Assembly: GCA_020636315.1 (NCBI GenBank)
Contig: JACJYA010000007.1
Coordinates: 310,001-374,000 of the forward strand
DNA from: Lewinellaceae bacterium
Lineage (GTDB): Bacteria; Bacteroidota; Bacteroidia; Chitinophagales; Saprospiraceae
Direction of reading: 5' to 3'
DNA length: 64,000 bases
The notes below the pieces were generated by a model. The model was not told the origin of the DNA. It saw only the letters and a program-made list of their open reading frames with translations, and made no database searches. This document shows, piece after piece, positions 17,575-26,370 of this stretch (position 1 is the first letter of the stretch; each line of letters starts with the position of its first letter). Made by a program: the position numbers and the translations under genes.

Positions 17575-18570
17575 ATGGATAAACCGAACAAGAAGGGCAG
17601 CCTGGCATCCAACAACTCCCGCTCCCGGAACGGACAGTTTCTGGGGATGCCATACACCCGGGAAGAAGCACGGGTAATCCTGTTGTTCGCCCCCTGGACC
17701 GTCAGCCAGCCGTTAGGTGGCAGTGGCCATTCGGGGCCTGCCAACATCCTGGAAAGTTCCTACACTTTGCCCCTCTCCGGCCCGGATGTACCAAAGGCTG
17801 GAAAAACAGGCATCTACGGCAGGCTTCCGGCAGAAGATATTCTGGAAAAAGGAAAACAGCTGGCCGAAAATGAGGCAAAAATTCCTGCAGAAGAACTCAT
17901 CCGGACAGCGGATGCCCTGAACGGCTGGTTAAACCGGGAAGCCTCTGGCCTGTTAGAAAACAAAAAACGGGTAGGCCTCCTCGGTGGCGACTGCAGTTCC
18001 CAAATTGGCCTGCTGTCAGCTCTTGCGGGGCGGTACAGCGAGTTTGGCATCCTTCACCTCGGCGCCGGAATGGGGTTGGGCTCCATTTCTTCTGACACGG
18101 GGTGTACACCAGATAACCTCTTCTCTCATGCCCTTCAATTGAGCAGTGTTTCACAGCTCACGCTGGCCGGCGTCCGCAGTTATTCGGCGGAAGAAGAAAA
18201 TTTAACCGCCGGCAGGGAAGAAATTTCGGTTTTTTATAACCATGAGATCCGCCGGCGCCTTTACCGCGGCCATACTTTCGGGCAGATATGCGGAGACATC
18301 ATCCGGGGGCTTCCCGACCAGGTTTATCTGAGTTTTGACATCAATGCGCTTCAGCCTCAGTACTGCCCCAATGCCGCCCGCCGTTTTCCCGGCGGTTTTG
18401 ATTTCGAAGAAGCCCTTTACCTCATCAAACGGCTCGTGGATGCCGAACTGGAGATCATCGGTTTCGGGCTGTGCGGGGTGGCCGGCCGGGAACACCCGTG
18501 GGATGGCAAGGTGGGAGCGCTGCTGGCCTACCGGATCGCCGCCCTGATGGGCAGCAGCAGCTGGCTTTAA
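17575..18570 (+). CDS. Ureohydrolase (agmatinase/arginase)-fold protein with lost metal ligands
   Basis: A 331-residue protein that aligns over its length with agmatinases, but its manganese site is destroyed. The GGDH motif is GGDC (Cys140). The DAHAD motif reads GAGMG (Gly163, Gly165, Gly167). The late motif SFDIDGLDP reads SFDINALQP: Asp255 remains but the next ligand is Asn257. Five of six metal ligands are therefore gone. CPNAARRFPGGF keeps the usual downstream block. Enzymatic agmatinase activity is very unlikely; regulation or scaffolding is possible. It diverges from the carboxynorspermidine synthase gene, which fits a polyamine context. The ATG at 17575 is chosen over an upstream 17473 start that would overlap the divergent promoter. 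Confidence 0.82.
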   Translation: MDKPNKKGSLASNNSRSRNGQFLGMPYTREEARVILLFAPWTVSQPLGGSGHSGPANILESSYTLPLSGPDVPKAGKTGIYGRLPAEDILEKGKQLAENEAKIPAEELIRTADALNGWLNREASGLLENKKRVGLLGGDCSSQIGLLSALAGRYSEFGILHLGAGMGLGSISSDTGCTPDNLFSHALQLSSVSQLTLAGVRSYSAEEENLTAGREEISVFYNHEIRRRLYRGHTFGQICGDIIRGLPDQVYLSFDINALQPQYCPNAARRFPGGFDFEEALYLIKRLVDAELEIIGFGLCGVAGREHPWDGKVGALLAYRIAALMGSSSWL

Positions 18571-18576
18571 ATATGT

Positions 18577-19404
18577 TTATGCGAATCCGCGGTTTTCCAG
18601 TTCCCTCCTCACTAATGCCAGATTTTCCTGATGAGGGGCCATTAATCCTCTTTTGTTGCCATATCGCTGCCAAAGTTTTTCTTCCGGAAAACCTTCTCCG
18701 GATTGAACGGCCTGGCGAAGGTTGTAAAGATACTCCAGCGACTCTTCACACCGCTGCCGCATTTCCGCCTTAACCAAAGTTACATCCCCATGGCCGGGGA
18801 TAAGCAGGGCCGGCTCGTGGCTGTCGATAAGGCCTGAGGCATTCCGGAGCGTCTGTTCATAAGCATAGCTGCTGTCATAAATGAAGGGGAATTCAATATT
18901 GCTCAGGTAATCGCCGGCGATCAACACGCTGATATTTTCCACAAAAGTGAAAATCCCGTCGGCAGTGTGGCCCGGCGCCAGAAAGAGTTGCAGCCTGGCT
19001 TCGCCCAACTCAGCTACCTGCCCGTCCGCCGCAACTTCAATATCCACAACCGGATAATCGATGGGATAATTGCGCCGGATGTAGTATTCCTCATCGAATT
19101 GGCGGATCTGTTCGAGAATGTTCTCCTTTCCGGAGTTATTGGCAAAGGCGGAGGAGGCAATTACTTTTGCCTCCGGAAAGGCCTGCCATCCCAGAATATG
19201 GTCGTAGTCGGAGTGAGTAAAAAGCAGGTACAACTCCCTATCCTTGCGGATCTCATCGATGAAGCAGCGAATGCGCCTGATTTCCTGTGGAAGAAAGTTG
19301 GGATCCACAATAAGTATTACACCCCCCGTATCAATAACAGTGGCCGTCGTCCGGTAAAGAGCGCTTTCGAATACGGTAACTCCCGGGGCCTTGTATTGGA
19401 TCAT
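18577..19404 (-). CDS. MBL-fold metallohydrolase
   Basis: Metallo-beta-lactamase-fold hydrolase of 275 residues. The metal motif is THSDYDH at residues 63-69, so the second His of HxHxDH is Asp66. Further ligand segments are PGHTADG, LIAGDYLSN and PGHGD. This variant first motif is seen in some members of the fold and does not by itself imply inactivity. No signal peptide. Substrate unknown. It is convergent with the ureohydrolase-fold gene (6-base gap) and lies 26 bases downstream of the flippase. Confidence 0.85.
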   Translation of the reverse strand: MIQYKAPGVTVFESALYRTTATVIDTGGVILIVDPNFLPQEIRRIRCFIDEIRKDRELYLLFTHSDYDHILGWQAFPEAKVIASSAFANNSGKENILEQIRQFDEEYYIRRNYPIDYPVVDIEVAADGQVAELGEARLQLFLAPGHTADGIFTFVENISVLIAGDYLSNIEFPFIYDSSYAYEQTLRNASGLIDSHEPALLIPGHGDVTLVKAEMRQRCEESLEYLYNLRQAVQSGEGFPEEKLWQRYGNKRGLMAPHQENLALVRRELENRGFA

Positions 19405-19430
19405 ATTTTGCTTTTTGAATTCAGGGGCGG

Positions 19431-20747
19431 TTAGCCAATACTCAGGGCCAACACGAAGCTAAGCACCATAATTACAGAATAGGCCAGATACCATCGCAGA
19501 TTGGTGTACTTTTCAAGGCCAATGCCAAATTTCCGGTAAAGATACCAGCAAAGCAATACCTTTTCCAGGGAATGGGCCGCGACCGTACCTATGGCTACCC
19601 CGGCAAGCCCGAAGAAAGGCACCAGGGCAAAGCTGAGGGATACGTTAAAGGCCAGCTCCAGCAAGGAGATATAGAAGACCATCCGGTTGGCATTGAGCCC
19701 GACCAGGATCGTGCGTGAAAAGATCAGCCGGCTGACGATCACGAGCAGGAAGATATTGAAAATGATAACACTCTGACTGAAATCTTCATTAAAAACAAGG
19801 GGAAAGATCCATCTGCTGGTAAATACAAGCAGAATGGAAAAGGGAAATAAGAAATGGAAAAGCTTCAATGATTTTTCCCGGATAGCAACCAGCGCTTCCT
19901 CCAGGTTGGCGGCCACTTCGGGCAACATAGCGGATCCAAAGGCATTGGACAGCGCCAGGGCAAGGGGAAGTTCGCGCGCTCCATACCTGAATATCGCGAA
20001 AACCTGTTGGTCTCCGTTATATGTAAAGTTGACCAGCCAGTTGTCAAACGACTGGTTGAAACTCCCCATCAGGGCATAAAGCATGAGCGGTACGGACAGG
20101 GAAGCCCAACGCATTGTCATAGAAAAGTCGGCTTTAAAACTCCCGTGGCGAAACAGCAAAACGCCCAGCCAGGCATACTTCAGAATGCCCAGCGCGATAA
20201 GCGCATAAAAACTCCACCGAAGGCCCAGGCCCAGAAATACGGGCCCAAGTACGGCAAGTACCTGCAGGCCGAAGGCGAACAAGCCGAAGAGAAAAATCGC
20301 TCTGGGTTTGCGCAGCACCAGGAAGAAATTCTCCACCAGGTAGGAAGGAACGTTGAGCCACAGAAAAACAGCGAAAAGCTCGTAGAAGGGAAGTTCGTGC
20401 TGTCCGGTCAGGACCAACAATACCCCGGCCTTACCCCAAAGCATAAATAACAGTGCCAGAGTGCTGCCCACCAGGAACAACAAATAGGCATTGAACAAAA
20501 ATGCCGGCCGTTTTTCCTCTGGTTGCTGCGGGTATTGCGCCAGAAAACCCTGCATAAGGCCCGTCGCCCAGAAAGTCGTCAGAGTGAACCCTATGTAGAG
20601 CAGCATCTCATAAATACCGATCTCGCCGGTGGTGAGAGGGCTCTTTGCCAGCAAAATGGCGATGAGGATGGTGGCTCCCTGCCGCAGCAGGTTGAAGGCC
20701 TGCAGGGCCCGGATATTGCTGCTGTAAATGGATTGAAGGAGCCTCAG
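19431..20747 (-). CDS. Polysaccharide flippase (MATE/Wzx-like), atypical start codon
   Basis: Inner-membrane flippase of about 12 to 14 helices that moves lipid-linked saccharides. The frame is open from the stop of the upstream gene, and it contains no ATG or GTG early. A TTG at 20656-20654 would remove the first helix. Homology to the family begins around LLQSIYSSNIRALQAFNLLRQG, upstream of that TTG. The CTG at 20747-20745 would give MRLLQSIYSSN and a normal N-terminus of a 438-residue protein. Only nine bases separate it from the TAA of the upstream saccharopine dehydrogenase, and the frames are the same. Product class confident, start uncertain. Confidence 0.8.
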   Translation of the reverse strand: MRLLQSIYSSNIRALQAFNLLRQGATILIAILLAKSPLTTGEIGIYEMLLYIGFTLTTFWATGLMQGFLAQYPQQPEEKRPAFLFNAYLLFLVGSTLALLFMLWGKAGVLLVLTGQHELPFYELFAVFLWLNVPSYLVENFFLVLRKPRAIFLFGLFAFGLQVLAVLGPVFLGLGLRWSFYALIALGILKYAWLGVLLFRHGSFKADFSMTMRWASLSVPLMLYALMGSFNQSFDNWLVNFTYNGDQQVFAIFRYGARELPLALALSNAFGSAMLPEVAANLEEALVAIREKSLKLFHFLFPFSILLVFTSRWIFPLVFNEDFSQSVIIFNIFLLVIVSRLIFSRTILVGLNANRMVFYISLLELAFNVSLSFALVPFFGLAGVAIGTVAAHSLEKVLLCWYLYRKFGIGLEKYTNLRWYLAYSVIMVLSFVLALSIG

Positions 20748-20756
20748 AGGTAATGC

Positions 20757-22088
20757 TTATTTTTCCTGCTCAGAAAATACGACACCAAACTGTTCCAGTT
20801 CTTCGAGCACCGGTTCATAAACTTCCGGCATAACGGGAATATTAACTCCCGTTGAAGTGATCTTACCCTCCATTACCAGTTTTACGAATATGCCCATAGG
20901 CAACCCGACGAGTTTGGACATGGCCGTATTCTGAGCGTCCTCCCCTTTCATGACCAGCGTTGAAACCACTTCCTTCTGCTTCCCGCCCAACTGGTACTCA
21001 AATTCATGCTGCATGATGATCATGTCTTTATCGTTGGGCTTCAGCTTCCATTTGTCCAGCAGCAGGTTTTCCAGGATAAGGGCGGGAGTAGCATTGGGCA
21101 TCCGGATCTTTTTCTTACGGAACAGGCCAAGCCATTCCAGCTTTTTCATCACCGCAGAGTCGGGGGCCTCTCCTATCAGGCCGGCAATCCGGTCCTTAAC
21201 GGATCCCACACTATTCTCCGGGTTGAGATAGCCCTCCATAAATTCGTGGTAGGTCAGCTTGCCAGAATCGACAATGGGATAGCCGCCATCGGTCAGGCCG
21301 ATCTTAACCAGCGCATTCCAGGCATCGCAAAAACCTTTAGTGCGAATCGTCCCCCTTAGAATATTGGGGATGCCCGCCAGCCCGTAAACCTCCCGGTAAA
21401 GCAAAGAATCCCGATTGGCATAGGCTTCGTAATCTCCCATACCGGGAACCTGAATGGTGCGGTATTCTTCAAACAGCCGGTTGTAAGGGATGAATTTGAA
21501 CTTTCCGTTCTCCAGATATTGAGCGGTGCCCTGCCCGGAAAGCACCACATTGCGCGGGTTCCAGGTAAATTTATAGTTCCAGGGGTTGTCATCACTTTCC
21601 GGGGCCACCAAACCGCCCGTGTAAGACCGGAAGGCGGTCACCTTTCCTCCCTGCTCCTTAATGCGGGCAATCTGCCGCATGGCCGACATGTGGTCTATCC
21701 CGGGGTCCAGGCCCATTTCCCCCATAAAGATCAATTCCCGGTCGCGGGCTTCATCTCCCAGGCGATACATTTCCTGGGAAACATAGGAAGCTGTAATAAG
21801 GTGTTTCTTCAGTTTGATGCAGTCATGCGCAACTTCGAGGTGAAGGTGAGCAGGAAGGAGGGAAACGACCACATCCGCTCTGCTGATCAGGTCCCTGCGG
21901 TCATTGACTTTCAGTACATCCAGCCAGGTGCCGCGGCCATTGGGATGGCCTCCGACTTTAGCTTCCGCCATTTTGGGGTCTGCGTCAGCAACCGTTACAA
22001 ACCAGTTTCGCTCCCTGGCTTTTTCCAGCACATATTTGATACATGCAGTGGCGGAACGCCCTGCGCCAATAATCAATATGCTGTTCAT
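20757..22088 (-). CDS. Saccharopine dehydrogenase family protein
   Basis: NAD(P)-dependent enzyme that cleaves or forms saccharopine or a related amino acid. The ATG at 22088 gives MNSILIIGAGRSATACIKYVL, with the Rossmann GxGxxx motif at residues 7-11. The ORF could extend to 22109, but that adds only seven residues. LLPAHLHLEVAHDCI, GEMGLDPGIDHMSAM and SYTGGLVAPESDDNPWNYKFTWNP are blocks of the saccharopine reductase/LYS9 type. The protein has 443 residues. It differs from the shorter carboxynorspermidine synthase at 16247, so the window has two members of this fold. Role in lysine degradation or synthesis cannot be told apart. Confidence 0.88.
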   Translation of the reverse strand: MNSILIIGAGRSATACIKYVLEKARERNWFVTVADADPKMAEAKVGGHPNGRGTWLDVLKVNDRRDLISRADVVVSLLPAHLHLEVAHDCIKLKKHLITASYVSQEMYRLGDEARDRELIFMGEMGLDPGIDHMSAMRQIARIKEQGGKVTAFRSYTGGLVAPESDDNPWNYKFTWNPRNVVLSGQGTAQYLENGKFKFIPYNRLFEEYRTIQVPGMGDYEAYANRDSLLYREVYGLAGIPNILRGTIRTKGFCDAWNALVKIGLTDGGYPIVDSGKLTYHEFMEGYLNPENSVGSVKDRIAGLIGEAPDSAVMKKLEWLGLFRKKKIRMPNATPALILENLLLDKWKLKPNDKDMIIMQHEFEYQLGGKQKEVVSTLVMKGEDAQNTAMSKLVGLPMGIFVKLVMEGKITSTGVNIPVMPEVYEPVLEELEQFGVVFSEQEK

Positions 22089-22195
22089 AAATTGGTTTTG
22101 TCTTAACAATGAGGTAATTTGCTTGTTTCGATAGAGGCAAAAGCCCCTGACGCGAACGGGCGCAAGATAGTATTTTATTTATTTCAGGTAAAGTG

Positions 22196-22684
22196 ATGAA
22201 AGAAATAACAATCACGACAAAGATCAAAGTCTTCAGATCAGCTGAAGAACTTCCTTCTGATTATCAGACATTACTGAATAGCGCCCGAGCTGCTATGGAC
22301 TATGCCTACGCCCCCTATTCCCGTTTTCGGGTCGGAGCGGCCGTTCTGCTGGACAATGGCGCTATCGTCAAGGGGGCTAACCAGGAAAATGCAGCCTATT
22401 CCATGTGCATCTGTGCTGAACGCACCGCTCTTGCCAATGCATCTATGCAACACCCCGGAGTGGCTATAAACGCCATAGCCGTAACGGTGCAAAGCACCAG
22501 GAAAACTATAGCCCAGCCAGCCTCACCATGCGGCGCCTGCCGACAGGTGATCAGTGAAGCTGAGGACCGTCAGAAAAAGGATATTGCCATCATCCTCCAG
22601 GGGGCGGAAGGTGAAATATACCTGCTCGATTCCGGGAAAGCACTGTTGCCCATAGGTTTCCATGGAGGTTTTCTGCAAAAGTGA
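22196..22684 (+). CDS. cdd: Cytidine deaminase
   Basis: Converts cytidine and deoxycytidine to uridine and deoxyuridine in pyrimidine salvage. The 162-residue protein has the zinc motifs CAERTALANA near residues 91-100 (Cys and the proton-shuttling Glu) and SPCGACRQVISE near 127-138. A GTG at 22193 directly precedes the ATG, which is preferred. It is divergent from the saccharopine dehydrogenase gene and ends five bases from the convergent Nudix gene. Confidence 0.95.
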   Translation: MKEITITTKIKVFRSAEELPSDYQTLLNSARAAMDYAYAPYSRFRVGAAVLLDNGAIVKGANQENAAYSMCICAERTALANASMQHPGVAINAIAVTVQSTRKTIAQPASPCGACRQVISEAEDRQKKDIAIILQGAEGEIYLLDSGKALLPIGFHGGFLQK

Positions 22685-22687
22685 CGG

Positions 22688-23230
22688 TCATTTACCAAAA
22701 TGTTCCATCACTCCTATATGTACTTCACGGCGCCCCCGGCTGAGGTCATCAAAGTAATGCTCCAGGGTGAAAACTGAGGAAGTAAATGCGATCTCATCCC
22801 AGGGGACTTCCGATTCGGTAAAAAGCCGGGCTTCGAGGGATTCCTCCCCCACGCCAAAATCAGGGCCGTCAAGTTCGGCAAGAAAGTGGATATAAACCTG
22901 GCTGATATGAGGAATACTGAATACCGAATGCAGCGTGAGGCTTGTCACTTTGGCGAGGGTTTCCTCCCATACTTCTCTGGCCGCCCCCTGTTCGACCGTT
23001 TCCCCGTTTTCCAGGTATCCGCTTGGCACGTTCCAGTAGCCTTTTCTGGGGTCAATTGCACGTTTGGCCAGTAAGACCTTATTTCTCCATACCGGAAGGC
23101 AGCCGGTTACGATCTTAGGGTTGGAATAATGGATAACGCCGCAGTTTGCACAGACATATCGCGGGCGGTTGTCTCCCTCCGGCACTCTGAACTCCAGTTG
23201 GTCCGATCCGCAATTGCTGCAAAAGTTCAT
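22688..23230 (-). CDS. Nudix hydrolase with N-terminal zinc ribbon
   Basis: Hydrolyses nucleoside diphosphates linked to another moiety. The 180-residue protein begins with a four-Cys zinc ribbon (FCSNCGSD at 3-10 and YVCANCGV at 25-32), then carries the Nudix box GYLENGETVEQGAAREVWEET at about residues 73-93 with the REVWEE core. This arrangement is found in ADP-ribose or FAD/NADH pyrophosphatase-like members. Its ATG overlaps the TGA of kdsB by four bases (ATGA), so translation of the two is probably coupled. Confidence 0.9.
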   Translation of the reverse strand: MNFCSNCGSDQLEFRVPEGDNRPRYVCANCGVIHYSNPKIVTGCLPVWRNKVLLAKRAIDPRKGYWNVPSGYLENGETVEQGAAREVWEETLAKVTSLTLHSVFSIPHISQVYIHFLAELDGPDFGVGEESLEARLFTESEVPWDEIAFTSSVFTLEHYFDDLSRGRREVHIGVMEHFGK

Positions 23231-23976
23231 TCTTCGGGATTTATCATTTTCGTGGCGCGCTCCAGGTCTTCAGGAGTATCAACACCTATGGTTTCCAGCT
23301 CCGTGAGGTTTACAAAAATGGAGAAGCCTTGTTCCAGCCACCGCAACTGCTCCAGGGATTCCCATTTTTCATACCGGGATGGGGGCAGTTCTGCCAGTTC
23401 CAGCAGCAATGCTCTCCGGAACCCGTAAAGGCCGATGTGTTTGTAAAACGCTGCACTGGACAACCATTTATGGGAAGGCACTCCCCGCAGGTGCGGAATA
23501 GTGCTGCGGCTGAAATACATCGCCATCTGCTGCCGGTTGAAAACTACCTTTACTACATTTGGGTTGTTCAGTTCGTCCTCTTTTTCAATTTGTTTGGCAA
23601 GAGTGCTGATCTGCACCGATTGCCTCCGGGCCAGAGGTTCCGCCACAAGATTGATCTGTTCGGGGTCGATAAATGGCTCATCTCCCTGTATGTTGATGAT
23701 AATGTCGGCATCTTCAAATTTCCCGGCAACTTCGGCACAACGTTCCGTACCACTACGATGATGAGGTGCAGTCATGACAACTTTCCCGCCAAACGCTTCC
23801 ACATGAGCAAAAATGCGTTCGTCATCCGTTGCGACAATGACCTCATCCAGCCGGTGGGCACGCTGCGCCTGTTCATAAACCCGCTGTATAATTGTTTTCC
23901 CGGAAATTACTGCCAGTGATTTTCCCGGAAAACGAGACGAAGCAAAACGGGCCGGAATGATACCTATGGTTTTCAT
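23227..23976 (-). CDS. kdsB: 3-deoxy-manno-octulosonate cytidylyltransferase
   Basis: Activates Kdo with CTP to CMP-Kdo for lipid A core assembly, in the cytosol. The 249-residue protein starts IGIIPARFASSRFPGKSLA, the nucleotidyltransferase signature with RFPGK near residue 17. DEVIVATDDERI, IINIQGDEPFI and HIGLYGFRR are family blocks. The length is standard. It overlaps the Nudix gene by four bases. Confidence 0.96.
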   Translation of the reverse strand: MKTIGIIPARFASSRFPGKSLAVISGKTIIQRVYEQAQRAHRLDEVIVATDDERIFAHVEAFGGKVVMTAPHHRSGTERCAEVAGKFEDADIIINIQGDEPFIDPEQINLVAEPLARRQSVQISTLAKQIEKEDELNNPNVVKVVFNRQQMAMYFSRSTIPHLRGVPSHKWLSSAAFYKHIGLYGFRRALLLELAELPPSRYEKWESLEQLRWLEQGFSIFVNLTELETIGVDTPEDLERATKMINPEE

Positions 23977-23983
23977 ATATTTG
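23976..23983 (+). promoter_or_regulatory. Putative -7 box of the LysM gene
   Basis: TATATTTG fits TAnnTTTG exactly and lies 36 bases before the LysM gene ATG, partly over the start codon of the divergent kdsB. No clear -33 element. Confidence 0.4.
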
Positions 23984-24019
23984 TACCTAAGTCGTGATCA
24001 AAAACAAGCTTGAAACACT

Positions 24020-24868
24020 ATGAGAAAATTCTTGTTCTTCGCGCTCCTGCTTTTTATGGGTAAGCTTTCGGCAACCGGCGACAGCCTCAATTACCTGACT
24101 GCCAAAGATACTATATTTCTGAGCATAGGAGCTTTCGAGGAAAAATTCTTCCCCCACACCATGGAACCGAAACAGACGCTTTATTCCCTGGCTCAGTTCT
24201 ACGGCCTTTCCGTCGAGGAATTGTATTATTTCAACCCCGGACTGAAGGAACAGTCCATCAAAGCAGGGATGCCCATCCAGGTGCCCATTCCCAATGCGGC
24301 TATCAAACGATATATGGAATCCGGCTTTCTTCCCCGCGAAAACGTCCCGGTTTATTACGTGGTGAAAAGGGGGGATACCATGTACCGCATCGCCAAAGTC
24401 TATTTCCGCATGCCGATGGAATTGCTTATGGCGAGGAACAACCTGGCCGACCACACCCTGAAGGAGGGGCAGCAACTGCATGTCGGATGGATCAGTGTTC
24501 ACGGAATTCCCGACAGCCTGCGCCTGCACGCCGGCGGCCCTCTTGCCCGCAGGAACGCCGCACTGAAAAAAATATTCCAGTTCGAAGCTGCCGGAAAACG
24601 GCTCCAAAACGGCCAGGGCGTTGCCTTCTGGCAAAAGGAAAGCAAAGAAGATTCCGACCTTTATGCCCTGCACCGGTCAGCTCCGGTGAACTCCATTATT
24701 GAAGTGCTCAACCCAATGACCAACCGGACTGTTTATGTGAAAGTCATTGGCAAAATTCCGGAAACGGCCTATCGCAATGAAGTTGTAGTGGTGCTGTCTC
24801 CGTTGGCAGCCAAGCTTCTGGGCGCCATCGACCCCCGGTTTTTCGTGAAGGTCAGGTATTACCACTGA
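24020..24868 (+). CDS. LysM-repeat cell-wall protein with C-terminal RlpA-like domain
   Basis: A 282-residue exported protein. The signal peptide ends near GKLSATG. Two LysM motifs bind peptidoglycan: one at about 52-95 (KQTLYSLAQFYGLSVEELYYFNP) and one at about 113-158 (YVVKRGDTMYRIAKVYF). Residues about 205-282 (ASYALHRSAP region to VKVRYYH) resemble the double-psi barrel of RlpA-type proteins, with DPBB block VVVVLSPLAAKLLGAIDP; that part is less certain and the catalytic Asp/His of RlpA was not clearly located. The cystathionine beta-synthase-like gene follows 70 bases downstream. Confidence 0.8.
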   Translation: MRKFLFFALLLFMGKLSATGDSLNYLTAKDTIFLSIGAFEEKFFPHTMEPKQTLYSLAQFYGLSVEELYYFNPGLKEQSIKAGMPIQVPIPNAAIKRYMESGFLPRENVPVYYVVKRGDTMYRIAKVYFRMPMELLMARNNLADHTLKEGQQLHVGWISVHGIPDSLRLHAGGPLARRNAALKKIFQFEAAGKRLQNGQGVAFWQKESKEDSDLYALHRSAPVNSIIEVLNPMTNRTVYVKVIGKIPETAYRNEVVVVLSPLAAKLLGAIDPRFFVKVRYYH

Positions 24869-24879
24869 CAAATTTTAAA

Positions 24880-24887
24880 TACCTTTG
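24880..24887 (+). promoter_or_regulatory. Putative -7 box of the CBS-type enzyme gene
   Basis: TACCTTTG matches TAnnTTTG and lies 51 bases upstream of the ATG. The -33 region is not convincing. Confidence 0.4.
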
Positions 24888-24938
24888 CGGCTCAGAACCA
24901 GGCCTGCAGATAACCGGCAGAGGCATTAAAATGGAATA

Positions 24939-26297
24939 ATGGATTACAGAAACAACATACTGGAAACCATTGGCAATACGCCATTGGTTAAGCTCAATAA
25001 AGTAACGGCGGAAATCCCCGCTCTGGTCCTCATGAAAGTGGAAACCTTCAACCCGGGCCACTCCATCAAGGACCGCATGGCCGTAAAAATGCTGGAAGAT
25101 GCAGAAAAGCGTGGGGATATTCAGCCCGGCGGCACCATCATTGAATGCACTTCCGGAAATACCGGTATGGGGCTCGCCCTGGGCGCTGCCGTAAGAGGCT
25201 ACAAATGCATCTTCACTACCAGCGACAAACAGTCTAAGGAAAAGATCGATATGCTTAAGGCCGTCGGCGCCGAGGTGATCGTCTGCCCCACTAACGTCGA
25301 ACCGGACGACCCCCGCTCCTATTATTCCGTGGCGCGCCGCCTGAGCGAAGAGATCCCCAACTCCTACTGGTGCAACCAATACGATAACCTCTCGAATAAA
25401 CAGGCCCATTACGAAACCACCGGCCCGGAAATATGGAGGCAAACGGAGGGAAAGATCACTCACCTCGTCGTCGGCGTAGGCACCGGAGGCACCATCTCCG
25501 GCACCGGCAAATTCCTGAAGGAGCAAAACCCGAATGTTAAGGTTTGGGGCATTGACACCTATGGTTCTGTATTCAAAAAATACCACGAAACCGGAGAATT
25601 CGACGAAAAGGAGATCTATCCTTACATCACAGAAGGGATCGGCGAAGATATTCTCCCCAAAAATGTGGACTTCAGCGTGATCGACTACTTCGAAAAGGTG
25701 ACGGATAAGGACGGCGCCCTCATGGCCCGCCGCCTCGCCCGGGAAGAGGGGCTATTGCTGGGCTATTCCGCCGGGTCCGCTGTGGCAGGCCTGCTGCAGT
25801 TAAAAGACAGGCTCAACCAAGATGACGTGGTGGTATTGGTGATCCACGACCACGGCAGCCGCTATGTCGGCAAAATCTATAACGACGATTGGATGAGGGA
25901 GCGTGGTTTTCTGGAACGCGAACTCAGCGTTAAGGACATTCTGGCGATGAAAAAAGGCCAGCAGTTCATCGCCGTAAGCAAAAATGAAACGGTTCGCCAG
26001 GCCTTTAAAGTGATGAAAGAACATGACATCTCTCAAATGCCGGTCATGGAAGGAGATAAAATGGTAGGCTCCATTACCGAAACGGCAGTACTTTCCTACC
26101 TGCTGGAAAACCCTTTCGACAATTCCGAAAATAAAGTGGAAAATATCATGGGCGAACCCTTCCCCATCGTACCGGTTGACCTGCCTTTCAGCCAGCTGAG
26201 CCGGTACGTCAGCCGCACCATCCCTGCTGTAATCGCCAGGGATAAAGCAGGAACGCTCCACATCCTTACGAAGTACGATATCATCCAGGCGGTGTGA
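24939..26297 (+). CDS. Cystathionine beta-synthase-type PLP enzyme with CBS domain pair
   Basis: Fold-type II PLP enzyme that joins serine or O-acetylserine with homocysteine or sulfide. The N-terminal 330 residues carry Lys44 in HSIKDR, TSGNTGMG and GVGTGGTISGTGK. The C-terminal 115 residues hold two CBS motifs, beginning VKDILAMKKGQQFIAV and VENIMGEPFPIVPVDLP, which in related proteins bind adenylates or SAM and control activity. The length (452) and the CBS pair favour cystathionine beta-synthase over plain cysteine synthase. It is convergent with the LamG/PNGase F-like gene, with a hairpin between. Confidence 0.9.
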   Translation: MDYRNNILETIGNTPLVKLNKVTAEIPALVLMKVETFNPGHSIKDRMAVKMLEDAEKRGDIQPGGTIIECTSGNTGMGLALGAAVRGYKCIFTTSDKQSKEKIDMLKAVGAEVIVCPTNVEPDDPRSYYSVARRLSEEIPNSYWCNQYDNLSNKQAHYETTGPEIWRQTEGKITHLVVGVGTGGTISGTGKFLKEQNPNVKVWGIDTYGSVFKKYHETGEFDEKEIYPYITEGIGEDILPKNVDFSVIDYFEKVTDKDGALMARRLAREEGLLLGYSAGSAVAGLLQLKDRLNQDDVVVLVIHDHGSRYVGKIYNDDWMRERGFLERELSVKDILAMKKGQQFIAVSKNETVRQAFKVMKEHDISQMPVMEGDKMVGSITETAVLSYLLENPFDNSENKVENIMGEPFPIVPVDLPFSQLSRYVSRTIPAVIARDKAGTLHILTKYDIIQAV

Positions 26298-26304
26298 AAC
26301 TTTT

Positions 26305-26357
26305 GCGCTTTTTTGACAGCCCGTGGGAAAGAGCCCTGCGAGCTGTCAAAAGAGCGC
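26305..26357. terminator. Hairpin between convergent genes, possible bidirectional terminator
   Basis: GCGCTTTTTTGACAGC (26305-26320) pairs with GCTGTCAAAAGAGCGC (26342-26357) with one G-T style mismatch around a 21-base loop. It sits between the stops of two convergent genes, which fits a shared terminator. The wide loop is unusual. Confidence 0.5.
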
Positions 26358-26370
26358 CGGCCCAAAAATT

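Noticed and set aside
18577..19404. MBL-fold protein with Asp instead of the second His of HxHxDH taken as an inactive enzyme
   Set aside because: THSDYDH is a known tolerated variant in some members of the fold, and the remaining ligands are intact, so inactivity cannot be claimed.
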